Shown here: piece by piece, positions 1 through 5,887 of the stretch
Position numbering within the stretch: the stretch's first letter is position 1
Layout of the letters: every line of letters begins with the position of its first letter
Assembly (NCBI GenBank): GCA_934567745.1
Contig: CAKTJM010000037.1
Coordinates: 1 to 13,989, forward strand
Source of the DNA: an uncultured Eubacteriales bacterium
Lineage (GTDB): Bacteria > Bacillota > Clostridia > Oscillospirales > Oscillospiraceae
DNA length: 13,989 nt
Direction: 5' to 3'
Program-made: the position numbers and the translations under genes
Notes under the pieces: model-generated
What the model was told of the DNA's origin: nothing
Seen by the model: the letters and a program-made list of their open reading frames with translations, nothing else
The model's database searches: none

Positions 1-39
1 CAGGCGGACGGTGCGTTTGCGCAACGGGCTGCATCCACC

Positions 40-72
40 CTGTCGGAAAACCCCGCAGGGGTTTTTCGACAG
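40..72. terminator. Long hairpin, possible bidirectional terminator or dispersed repeat
   Basis: Bases 40-54 and 58-72 form a 15-bp inverted repeat around a 3-base loop (GCA), with a single G/T wobble. The inner part has the form A-run, four C, loop, four G, T-run, so it could act as an intrinsic terminator on either strand. It lies just past the crcB stop on the minus strand. The ctgtcg/cgacag extension outside the T-run is unusual for a plain terminator and suggests a dispersed palindromic element. A further pair of perfect 8-base arms (9-16 and 81-88) encloses it. No coding sequence is credible in 1-116. Confidence 0.55.
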
Positions 73-116
73 TCTCACGGACGCACCGCGCATGGCGCGG
101 AGGGGCGTCCTCTGTA

Positions 117-485
117 TCAGCCCGCCATCTGCTTGCCGAGCCAGACGCCGCCCAGGCACAGGGCGACGCTCAGGATCGCGTAGAGGAAGAACAGCCCGGT
201 CCGGCCGGACTCCAGCAGTCCCAGGCTCTCCAGCGAGAAGGTCGAGAAGGTGGTGAAGCCGCCGCACAGGCCGACCTTGAGGAAGAGCAGCAGGCGCGGC
301 GAGAGGGCCCCGCCGTGCTGGACGGACCCGGCGAGGAAGCCGATCAGCAGCGCGCCGCCGAGGTTGATGAGCAGGGTGTGGAGGGGGAAGGCCCCGCGCT
401 GCAACGCCGGGATCAGCCCGACGAGATAGCGCAGCGAGGCCCCGCAGAAGCCGCCCGCGCCGACGGCGAGGAGGTCAGGGAGCAT
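117..485 (-). CDS. crcB: Fluoride ion channel CrcB/Fluc
   Basis: A 122-residue membrane protein that exports fluoride as a dual-topology dimer. Family motifs are all present: GGFCGASLRY (residues 11-20), the conserved Asn41 in LLINLGG, and GGFTTFSTF (75-83) carrying the Phe and Thr/Ser residues that line the pore. Four hydrophobic segments cover about residues 3-25, 36-57, 65-90 and 97-118, the usual Fluc layout and length. The ATG at 485 was chosen because it starts the family N-terminus and has GAGGCG 7 bases upstream; a longer reading to 902 is only open frame through the regulator gene. Only one crcB is present, so a homodimer is expected, whereas many Firmicutes have two tandem copies. 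I saw no fluoride riboswitch in the 68 bases upstream. Confidence 0.95.
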   Translation of the reverse strand: MLPDLLAVGAGGFCGASLRYLVGLIPALQRGAFPLHTLLINLGGALLIGFLAGSVQHGGALSPRLLLFLKVGLCGGFTTFSTFSLESLGLLESGRTGLFFLYAILSVALCLGGVWLGKQMAG

Positions 486-519
486 ATCGATCGCCTCGTT
501 CCTGGGGTGGGATGGGACC

Positions 520-548
520 AGCATACCACGGACCGCGTGAAAAGGGAA
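520..548 (-). promoter_or_regulatory. Weak candidate crcB promoter (extended -10)
   Basis: On the minus strand TATGCT (525-520) is preceded by TGG (528-526), an extended -10. The hexamer 17 bases further upstream (548-543, TCCCTT) is a poor -35. crcB could equally be read through from the XRE gene, whose stop is 68 bases away. Confidence 0.3.
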
Positions 549-553
549 GGGGG

Positions 554-868
554 TCAGTGGGCGCCCATGGCGTCGAGGAGGGCGGTGAGGGCCGCCTGCT
601 GCGCGGGCGTGAGCCGGGACCAGCGGTCCAGGAGCGCGCGCTGGTCGTCGGTCAGGGCGACCAGGTCGCGGTCCTCCGCGAGGAGCTGGGAGAGCGTGAT
701 CCCAAAGGCGGTGCAGACCTTCTCCAGCGAGGGCAGGGACGGGATCATGTCCTTGCGGTACCAGGAGGAGATGGTGGACTGCGGCAGGCCGGAGCGTTCG
801 GCGAGCTGGTATTCCGTCCAACCGCGTGCCTGGCGGTGGGCGAGGATGGCGGACAGGACGTTTTTCAA
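554..868 (-). CDS. XRE/Cro-type helix-turn-helix transcriptional regulator
   Basis: A 104-residue protein with one N-terminal DNA-binding HTH_3 domain (about residues 3-63): an EYQLAERSGLPQSTISSW-type helix-turn-helix near 19-36, then SLPSLEKVCTAFGITLSQLL, the usual closing helices of the family. The C-terminal third (70-104) is a short helical tail with no known domain. The start is TTG at 868; GGAGG lies 7 bases upstream, and the N-terminus begins exactly at the family's usual position. It is transcribed divergently from the SLOG gene, with a palindrome in the shared control region, so self-regulation and control of the SLOG gene are likely (inference). crcB follows 68 bases downstream and may be cotranscribed. 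Its ligand and targets cannot be told from sequence. Confidence 0.9.
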   Translation of the reverse strand: MKNVLSAILAHRQARGWTEYQLAERSGLPQSTISSWYRKDMIPSLPSLEKVCTAFGITLSQLLAEDRDLVALTDDQRALLDRWSRLTPAQQAALTALLDAMGAH

Positions 869-900
869 GGGATCGCCTCCGATGGTCGTGTGATTCGTTC

Positions 901-930
901 ATTGTACTGCGACATGTCGTTGTGTTTTAA
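901..930 (-). promoter_or_regulatory. Candidate promoter of the XRE gene
   Basis: On the minus strand TACAAT (906-901) is a good -10. TTAAAA (930-925) lies 18 bases upstream as a weaker -35. The palindrome at 910-919 sits inside the spacer, so a bound dimer would block this promoter. Confidence 0.5.
910..919. promoter_or_regulatory. 10-bp perfect palindrome, candidate XRE operator
   Basis: CGACATGTCG is a perfect palindrome. It lies between the XRE -10 and -35 on the minus strand and directly abuts the -35 of the divergent SLOG promoter. A dimeric XRE protein is the obvious candidate ligand. The assignment rests on position and symmetry only. Confidence 0.45.
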
Positions 931-948
931 TGATTTTTGTCGTACTAT
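920..948 (+). promoter_or_regulatory. Promoter of the SLOG gene
   Basis: TTGTGT (920-925) and TACTAT (943-948) are separated by exactly 17 bases in a locally AT-rich stretch. An alternative -10, TATATT at 946-951, has a less good 20-base spacer. The leader to the ATG at 983 would be about 28 bases. Confidence 0.6.
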
Positions 949-982
949 ATTAACGGAAAACACAACTATCGGAGGGATGGAC

Positions 983-1468
983 ATGACGGGGCGGAGCTGC
1001 TTTTTCCTGGGACATCGGGAGGCGGACGAGGCGCTGTACCCGGCGCTCCTCGCGCAGGTGCGGCGGCACGTCGCAGACTGCGGCGTGACGGAGTTCGTCG
1101 TGGGCCGGAACGGGGGCTTCGACCGGCTCGCGGCGCGGGCCGTGGCCCAGGTGAAGCGGGAGCACGGCGGCCTGACGACCCTGCTACTGACCGCCTATCA
1201 CCCGGCGGAGCGCCCGGTGACGCTGCCGGAGGGGTTCGACGCCGTCTACTGGCCGCCGGAGCTGGCCGCCGTCCCGCGGCGCTATGCCATCGCCCGGGCG
1301 GACCGGCTCGTCCTGGGTCAGGTGGACCATCTCATCGCCTGGGTCACGCATCCGGGCAGCAGCGCGGCGGGGCTGCTCGCCTACGCGCGGCGGCGGGAGG
1401 CCAAGGGCCTCCTGCGGGTGACGCTGCTCGGCGGAGACGAGCCGGACGGCCGCTCATCTTTTCCATAG
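983..1468 (+). CDS. SLOG-family protein (DUF1273/YpsA-like Rossmann fold)
   Basis: A 161-residue protein that matches the SLOG/DUF1273 pattern: an N-terminal CFFLGHRE strand (6-13), an internal glycine-rich nucleotide-binding loop VVGRNGGFDRLAARAV (39-54), then RYAIARADRLVLGQVDHLIAWVTHPGSSAAGLLAYARRR (100-138), which corresponds to the family's 'RN..MVD.SD.LIA....GGT...V.YA' stretch. SLOG domains bind or sense nucleotide-type ligands; the role of this branch is not established. ATG 983 is preferred over the in-frame ATG at 977 because GGAGGG (971-976) touches the latter and lies about 7 bases from the former. The gene is divergent from the XRE regulator, which probably controls it. Fold assignment is firm; molecular function is unknown. 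Confidence 0.8.
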   Translation: MTGRSCFFLGHREADEALYPALLAQVRRHVADCGVTEFVVGRNGGFDRLAARAVAQVKREHGGLTTLLLTAYHPAERPVTLPEGFDAVYWPPELAAVPRRYAIARADRLVLGQVDHLIAWVTHPGSSAAGLLAYARRREAKGLLRVTLLGGDEPDGRSSFP

Positions 1469-1472
1469 TGAC

Positions 1473-1501
1473 TTGCCGATCGCGTGTCGCTCGGGTATCA
1501 T
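1473..1501 (+). promoter_or_regulatory. Promoter of the HxlR-type regulator
   Basis: TTGCCG (1473-1478) and TATCAT (1496-1501) are spaced by 17 bases and lie 30 bases before the ATG at 1531. The promoter begins only five bases after the SLOG stop codon, which suggests that the two genes are controlled separately. Confidence 0.65.
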
Positions 1502-1530
1502 GAGCACAGCGAACGAAAGGAGCTGATCCC

Positions 1531-1920
1531 ATGTACCCCCCCAAGCTCGAGAAGGACATCCGCTGTCCGTTGGAATACGGCCTGTCCGTCTTCGGCGGCA
1601 AGTGGCGCTCGCGCGTGCTGTGCGTCCTGGCCGGACACGAGACGATGCGCTATACCGTCATCCGGCGGGAGATGACGAACATCACCGACGCCGTCCTCGC
1701 CACCACCCTGCGGGAGCTGCTGGCCGACGGCCTGATCCGCCGTCGGCAGTTCGACGAGATCCCGCCGCGCGTGGAGTATGCCCTCACGGAGAAGGGCCGC
1801 TCCGTCCTGCCCATCCTCCAGAGCATCTGCCGGTGGGCCGGGCTGTACTACCGCGACGAGGGGGACGGCCCGACCCTGTCCCAGTGCCGCCGCTGCGACC
1901 ACCGCTCCGGCGCGGTGTGA
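1531..1920 (+). CDS. HxlR-family winged-helix transcriptional regulator
   Basis: A 129-residue winged-helix protein of the HxlR/YodB type. Characteristic elements are the N-terminal CPLEYGLSVFGGKWR segment (12-26) with the single family cysteine at Cys12, the recognition region DAVLATTLRELLADGLIRRRQF, and the wing PPRVEYALTEKGRSVLPILQSICRWA. Several members (YodB, CatR) sense electrophiles or quinones through this N-terminal cysteine, so a redox role is possible but unproven. A C-terminal CRRC pair (near 120-123) is extra and could be a second thiol or metal site. The ATG has AAGGAG upstream at a normal distance. No divergent target gene adjoins it, so its target is unknown; the downstream purine operon has its own promoter. 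Confidence 0.9.
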   Translation: MYPPKLEKDIRCPLEYGLSVFGGKWRSRVLCVLAGHETMRYTVIRREMTNITDAVLATTLRELLADGLIRRRQFDEIPPRVEYALTEKGRSVLPILQSICRWAGLYYRDEGDGPTLSQCRRCDHRSGAV

Positions 1921-2012
1921 CCCAAAGCGCACAGTCCGCCCGCCCCGCGCCCGCCGCGATCGGACAGTTTCCACCAAAAGTGTGAAAAAACCTAGAAGGA
2001 TCCAGCGCTCCA

Positions 2013-2041
2013 TTGCTTTTTCCCCACGTATGGTGTAAAAT
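2013..2041 (+). promoter_or_regulatory. Promoter of the purine nucleoside salvage operon
   Basis: TTGCTT (2013-2018) and TAAAAT (2036-2041) are spaced by 17 bases, with transcription expected to start near 2048. The stretch 1921-2012 upstream contains no clear terminator for the HxlR gene and nothing else I recognise. Confidence 0.65.
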
Positions 2042-2042
2042 A

Positions 2043-2064
2043 CTTCGGTATTTCAGCACCGAAG
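2043..2064. promoter_or_regulatory. Inverted repeat over the transcription start, candidate operator
   Basis: CTTCGGT (2043-2049) and ACCGAAG (2058-2064) are perfect 7-base arms separated by 8 bases, starting one base after the -10 box and covering the likely start point. The position fits a repressor site better than an RNA hairpin, because transcription would begin inside the left arm. No regulator can be assigned. Confidence 0.4.
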
Positions 2065-2090
2065 ATTTTCAACTCAGGGAGGTCACACAT

Positions 2091-2915
2091 ATGAACATCC
2101 CCTTTGCCCACTATGAGGAGAGCGCCGCCTATCTGCGCGGGAAGCTCGGCGGCTTCCAGCCCCGCGTTGCCATGATCCTCGGCTCCGGCCTGGGCTACCT
2201 CGGCGACATCGTCGAGGATCCCATCGTCGTCCCCTACGGGGAGATCCCCCACTTCAAGCACTCCACCGCCCCCGGCCACAAGGGCCAGCTCGTCTTCGGC
2301 ACCCTCGCCGGGAAGCCCGTCGCCGTCATGCAGGGCCGGATGCACCACTACGAGGGCTACTCCTACGAGGAGGTCAGCTACGCCGTCCGCGTCCTGCGGC
2401 TGCTCGGCTGCGACACCCTCTTCGTCACGAACGCCGCCGGCGGCGTGAACGTCCGCTTCCAGGCGGGCGACCTGATGCTCATCACCGACCAGATCAAGCT
2501 CTTCATGGAGTCCCCCCTGCGCGGGCCGAACCTCGCGGAGTTCGGGCCCCGCTTCCCGGACTCGTCCTTCCTGTACACCCCCGCGCTCCAGGAGCTGGCC
2601 AAGGCCCAGGCCCGTCGGCTGGACCTGGACCTGAAGGAGGGCGTCTACATGTACTTCCCCGGCCCGCAGTATGAGACGCCCGCCGAGGTGCGCCTGGCCC
2701 GGATCCTCGGGGCGGATGCCGTCGGCATGTCCACCGCGCCGGAGGTCATCACCGCCGGGCACTGCGGGATGCAGGTCCTCGGCTTCACCCTCATCTCCAA
2801 CCTCGCCGCCGGGGTGCTCAAGCAGCCGCTGAGCGAGCAGGAGGTCCTCGACGCCGCCGCGGCTGCGCGCGACCGCTTCTCCGCGCTGATCCTGGCGTGT
2901 CTGGAGGCGCTGTGA
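2091..2915 (+). CDS. punA: Purine nucleoside phosphorylase, trimeric type
   Basis: A 274-residue, full-length member of the low-molecular-weight PNP family, which splits purine (deoxy)ribonucleosides with phosphate into base and sugar-1-phosphate. Phosphate-site residues are visible: Ser32 in LGSGLG, Arg83 and His85 in GRMHHYEGY, and Ser214 in GMSTAPE. Base-recognition residues Glu195 (GPQYET) and Asn237 (LISN) match human Glu201 and Asn243, so 6-oxopurines (inosine or guanosine types) are the expected substrates rather than adenosine. At the position of human His257, which contacts the ribose 5'-OH, this protein appears to have Glu249 (LSEQEVL instead of the common LSHEEVL). The ATG follows GGGAGG. 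The stop overlaps the next gene's start by one base, implying translational coupling to the deaminase. Confidence 0.93.
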   Translation: MNIPFAHYEESAAYLRGKLGGFQPRVAMILGSGLGYLGDIVEDPIVVPYGEIPHFKHSTAPGHKGQLVFGTLAGKPVAVMQGRMHHYEGYSYEEVSYAVRVLRLLGCDTLFVTNAAGGVNVRFQAGDLMLITDQIKLFMESPLRGPNLAEFGPRFPDSSFLYTPALQELAKAQARRLDLDLKEGVYMYFPGPQYETPAEVRLARILGADAVGMSTAPEVITAGHCGMQVLGFTLISNLAAGVLKQPLSEQEVLDAAAAARDRFSALILACLEAL

Positions 2916-4213
2916 TGGCCAAGACGCTGATCGAACACTGCCGCGCCCTCCTCATGGACGGGACCGATACCGTCCTGGAGGATGCCTACGTCGCCGTCGA
3001 TGGGACCACCATCGTCTCCGTCGGCACCGAGCGGCCCGAGGGGCCGTTCGACGAGGTCGTCGATGCGGAGGGGAACGTCCTCATGCCCGGCCTGGTCGAT
3101 GCCCACACCCACGTGCCGATGACCCTCCTGCGCGGCTACGGCGGGGGCTGCGACCTCCAGACCTGGCTGACGAAGTGGATCTTCCCGGCCGAGGACAAGC
3201 TCGACGGCCGCGCCGTGCGCGCCGGGACCGGGCTGGCCCTGGCCGAGCTGATCGCCGCCGGCGTCACCACCGTCGCGGACATGTACATGTTCTGCGACGA
3301 CATCGCCGACGAGATCGCCAAGGCCGGTCTCTCCGCGAACATCGCCCGCGGCCTGACCCTCTTCGGCGACGGCTTCGACTTCGCGACCTATCCCGGCTGC
3401 GTCGAGATGCGGGCGCTGACCGACCGCTGGCACGGCTGCGGCGACGGCCAGATCCTCGTGGACGCCTGCGTCCACGGGGAGTACACCTCCCGCCCGGTGC
3501 TGTGGGAGTCCGTCGCCCAGTACGCCCGGGACAAGGGCCTGGGGATGCACGTCCACGTCTCCGAGACGCGTTCGGAGCACGAGGAGTGCAAGCAGCGCTG
3601 GGGCAAGACCCCCATCCGGACGCTGGACCAGTACGGCGTCTGGGACGTCCGCGCTATCGCGGCCCACTGCGTCTGGACCGAGGAGGACGACTGGGCGCTC
3701 ATGGCCGAGAAGGGCGTGACGTGCGTGCACAACCCGGTATCGAACCTGAAGCTCGGCTCCGGCGTGGCCCCGATCCCTGCGATGCAGCGGGCGGGGGTGC
3801 GCATCGCCCTCGGCACCGACGGCGTGTCCTCCAACAACAGCCACGACATGTTCGAGGAGATGAAGTTCGCCGCGACGATCCACAGCGGCGTCGCCCACGA
3901 TCCCCTGGCCGTGCGCCCCATGGACGTGCTGGCCATGGCCACCCGCGAGGGGGCGAAGGCCCTCGGGCGGCACACCGGCGTGATCGCGCCCGGCTACGTC
4001 GCCGACCTGATCCTGGTGGACTTCCACCGGCCCAACCTCGTCCCCTGCCACAGTGTGGCCGAGAACCTGGTCTACGCCGCCCACGGCGCCGACGTGGTCA
4101 TGAATATGGCCCGCGGCCAGATCATATACAGGAATGGCGCGTATCGGACCCTCGACCTCGACCGGATCCTGGCCGAGGTCCGCGGCTACGCGCTGCCCCT
4201 CCTGTTCGGCTGA
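2915..4213 (+). CDS. mtaD: Amidohydrolase, MtaD-type (methylthioadenosine/S-adenosylhomocysteine deaminase)
   Basis: A 432-residue metal-dependent amidohydrolase of the MtaD/SsnA/TrzN group that deaminates adenosine-type nucleosides to inosine types. The full metal and catalytic set is present: HTH (His64, His66), His214 and Glu217 in HVHVSE, His251, Asp302 in LGTDG, plus the SNLKLGSG substrate loop (276-283). The C-terminal composite beta domain carries VIAPGYVADLILVD. The start was set at the ATG overlapping the phosphorylase stop (TGATG), with GGAGG 7 bases upstream; a GTG 18 bases earlier is less likely. Substrates in this family include methylthioadenosine, S-adenosylhomocysteine, 5'-deoxyadenosine and adenosine, and cannot be separated from sequence. 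Pairing with an inosine-type phosphorylase supports nucleoside salvage over s-triazine or guanine deamination. Confidence 0.88.
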   Translation: MAKTLIEHCRALLMDGTDTVLEDAYVAVDGTTIVSVGTERPEGPFDEVVDAEGNVLMPGLVDAHTHVPMTLLRGYGGGCDLQTWLTKWIFPAEDKLDGRAVRAGTGLALAELIAAGVTTVADMYMFCDDIADEIAKAGLSANIARGLTLFGDGFDFATYPGCVEMRALTDRWHGCGDGQILVDACVHGEYTSRPVLWESVAQYARDKGLGMHVHVSETRSEHEECKQRWGKTPIRTLDQYGVWDVRAIAAHCVWTEEDDWALMAEKGVTCVHNPVSNLKLGSGVAPIPAMQRAGVRIALGTDGVSSNNSHDMFEEMKFAATIHSGVAHDPLAVRPMDVLAMATREGAKALGRHTGVIAPGYVADLILVDFHRPNLVPCHSVAENLVYAAHGADVVMNMARGQIIYRNGAYRTLDLDRILAEVRGYALPLLFG

Positions 4214-4228
4214 GTTCGAGGTGATCCT

Positions 4229-5830
4229 TTGAAACGTACTGCAAGCAAGAGCCCCAGCAACACCTTCTTCGGCGGGGCCGCCATCCTGGCGGCCAGCATC
4301 ATCGTGGTCAAGATCGTCGGCGCCTTATATAAGATCCCGCTCGGGCGCATCCTAGGGGACGTCGGCTTCGGCCACTTCAACAACGCCTACGCCATCTTCA
4401 ACCTCCTGCTGATGGTCTCGACGGCCGGTCTGCCCGTCGCCATGTCCAAGACCATCTCCGAGGCCGATGCCCTCGACCGCCGCAACCAGGTCGAGCGCGT
4501 CTTCCGCGTCGCGCTGGCGACCTTCCTGGTCCTCGGCACGGTCAGCGCCCTGATCATGTTCGTCTTCGCCCAGCCGCTGGCGGACCTGCAGGGCGACAGC
4601 CTCGCCGCGCCCGCGGTGCGCACGATGGCCCTGTCGGCCTTCTTCCTGTGCACCATGTCCGCCTACCGGGGCTATGCGCAGGGACACTCCGACATGGTCC
4701 CCACGGCCGTCTCCCAGGTGCTGGAGGCCTTCACCAAGCTCGGCGTCGGCCTCTTCCTCGCCTGGTTCCTGCTCCGGCAGGGCTTCGGCAGCGAGATCTG
4801 CGCGGCGGGCGCCATCGGCGGCGTCACCGCCAGCGGTCTGGTCTCCCTGCTCTACCTGATGGTCCGGCACCACCGGACGCACCGCGCGCCCAGCCTGCGC
4901 AGCGACGACCGGCCGGACTCCTCCCGCCACATCCTCAAGATCCTCGCGGCGATCGCCATCCCGATCACCCTCAGCTCCTCCGTGGTGCCCATCACGACGT
5001 ACCTCGACACGCTCCAGGTGCAGAACCTGCTCCAGAGCGCCCTCGGGTACACCCAGGAGCGGGCCGTGAGCCTGTACGGCTGCTATCAGAAGGCCATCAC
5101 GATCTACAACCTGCCCTCGGCCTTCATGGTCTCCCTGACCGCCTGCATCGTCCCGGCCGTCTCGGCCAGCCTGACCCGCCGCGACAAGCTCGGCGCGGGC
5201 AAGATCGCCGAGTCCGCCCTGCGCGTGGGCGCGCTGCTGGCCCTGCCCGCGGGCGTGGGCCTGGCGGTCCTCTCCGGGCCGATCATCCAGATGCTCTATC
5301 CGGAGACGAACCAGGAGGTCGCGACCTACTGCCTCTTCGTGCTCGGCATCGCGTCCGTCTTCGTCTGCCTGATGCTGCTGTGCAACGCGATCCTGCAGGC
5401 CAACGGCCGCGCCGCCATGCCCATCTGGTTCATCGCCATCGGCAGCGCGACGAAGCTCGTCGTGAACTTCTGCCTGGTCCAGAACCCGGTCTTCGGCATC
5501 AAGGGCGCGCCGCTCGGCACCCTCATCTGCTTCGTCCTCGTCGCGGTGCTGGAGCTGATCGCCATCAAGCGCGTCACCCCGCATCCGCCCCGCTATCTGC
5601 GCGTGTTCGTCAAGCCGGCCGTCGCGTCGGTGGCCATGGGCGTCTTCGCGTGGGCGGGCTACGGCTGGCTCAACGGCCGGCTCGGCAACTCGCTCGCCGT
5701 CTGCGGCGCCATCGTGATCGGCGGCGTGGTGTACGCGATCCTCGTCCTGGGGCTGCGGATCCTGTCCCGTGACGACCTCGCACTGATGCCGAAGGGCGAA
5801 AAGATCGCCAAACTTCTGCGCATCAAGTAA
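4229..5830 (+). CDS. MOP-superfamily lipid-linked polysaccharide flippase (SpoVB/YabM/MurJ-like)
   Basis: A 533-residue membrane protein with about 14 predicted helices, in the polysaccharide transporter branch of the MOP (MATE-like) superfamily. These proteins flip undecaprenyl-linked sugars such as lipid II across the membrane. The segment YRGYAQGHSDMVPTAVSQVLE (146-166) is characteristic of the Firmicutes SpoVB/YabM group, as is KIPLGRILGDVGFGHFNNAY (35-54). The start is TTG at 4229 with GAGGTG 5 bases upstream, 15 bases after the deaminase stop. Position before mazG matches B. subtilis yabM-yabN, so it is probably the YabM equivalent; whether it serves sporulation cortex, general peptidoglycan or another glycan cannot be decided. 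Cotranscription with the purine genes looks likely but functionally incidental. Confidence 0.85.
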   Translation: MKRTASKSPSNTFFGGAAILAASIIVVKIVGALYKIPLGRILGDVGFGHFNNAYAIFNLLLMVSTAGLPVAMSKTISEADALDRRNQVERVFRVALATFLVLGTVSALIMFVFAQPLADLQGDSLAAPAVRTMALSAFFLCTMSAYRGYAQGHSDMVPTAVSQVLEAFTKLGVGLFLAWFLLRQGFGSEICAAGAIGGVTASGLVSLLYLMVRHHRTHRAPSLRSDDRPDSSRHILKILAAIAIPITLSSSVVPITTYLDTLQVQNLLQSALGYTQERAVSLYGCYQKAITIYNLPSAFMVSLTACIVPAVSASLTRRDKLGAGKIAESALRVGALLALPAGVGLAVLSGPIIQMLYPETNQEVATYCLFVLGIASVFVCLMLLCNAILQANGRAAMPIWFIAIGSATKLVVNFCLVQNPVFGIKGAPLGTLICFVLVAVLELIAIKRVTPHPPRYLRVFVKPAVASVAMGVFAWAGYGWLNGRLGNSLAVCGAIVIGGVVYAILVLGLRILSRDDLALMPKGEKIAKLLRIK

Positions 5831-5887
5831 AAAAATCAGAAAAAACGAATAAAAATCCCGAAAAGGGGTTGAGAAATCGAGGATCCT

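Noticed and set aside
486..553. Fluoride riboswitch upstream of crcB
   Set aside because: No match by eye to the conserved riboswitch core or its pseudoknot, and the space is short. A covariance search would settle it.
486..902. N-terminal extension of CrcB to 261 residues
   Set aside because: The added part is the XRE gene read in another frame. The 122-residue protein from 485 is full length for the family and has its own ribosome site.
1960..2000. Terminator after the HxlR gene
   Set aside because: Only a weak imperfect TTTC-CAC/GTG-GAAA pairing, with no T-run on the plus strand.
2645..4084. 479-codon minus-strand open frame antisense to mtaD
   Set aside because: Same shadow-frame composition, with no ribosome site and no recognisable domain.
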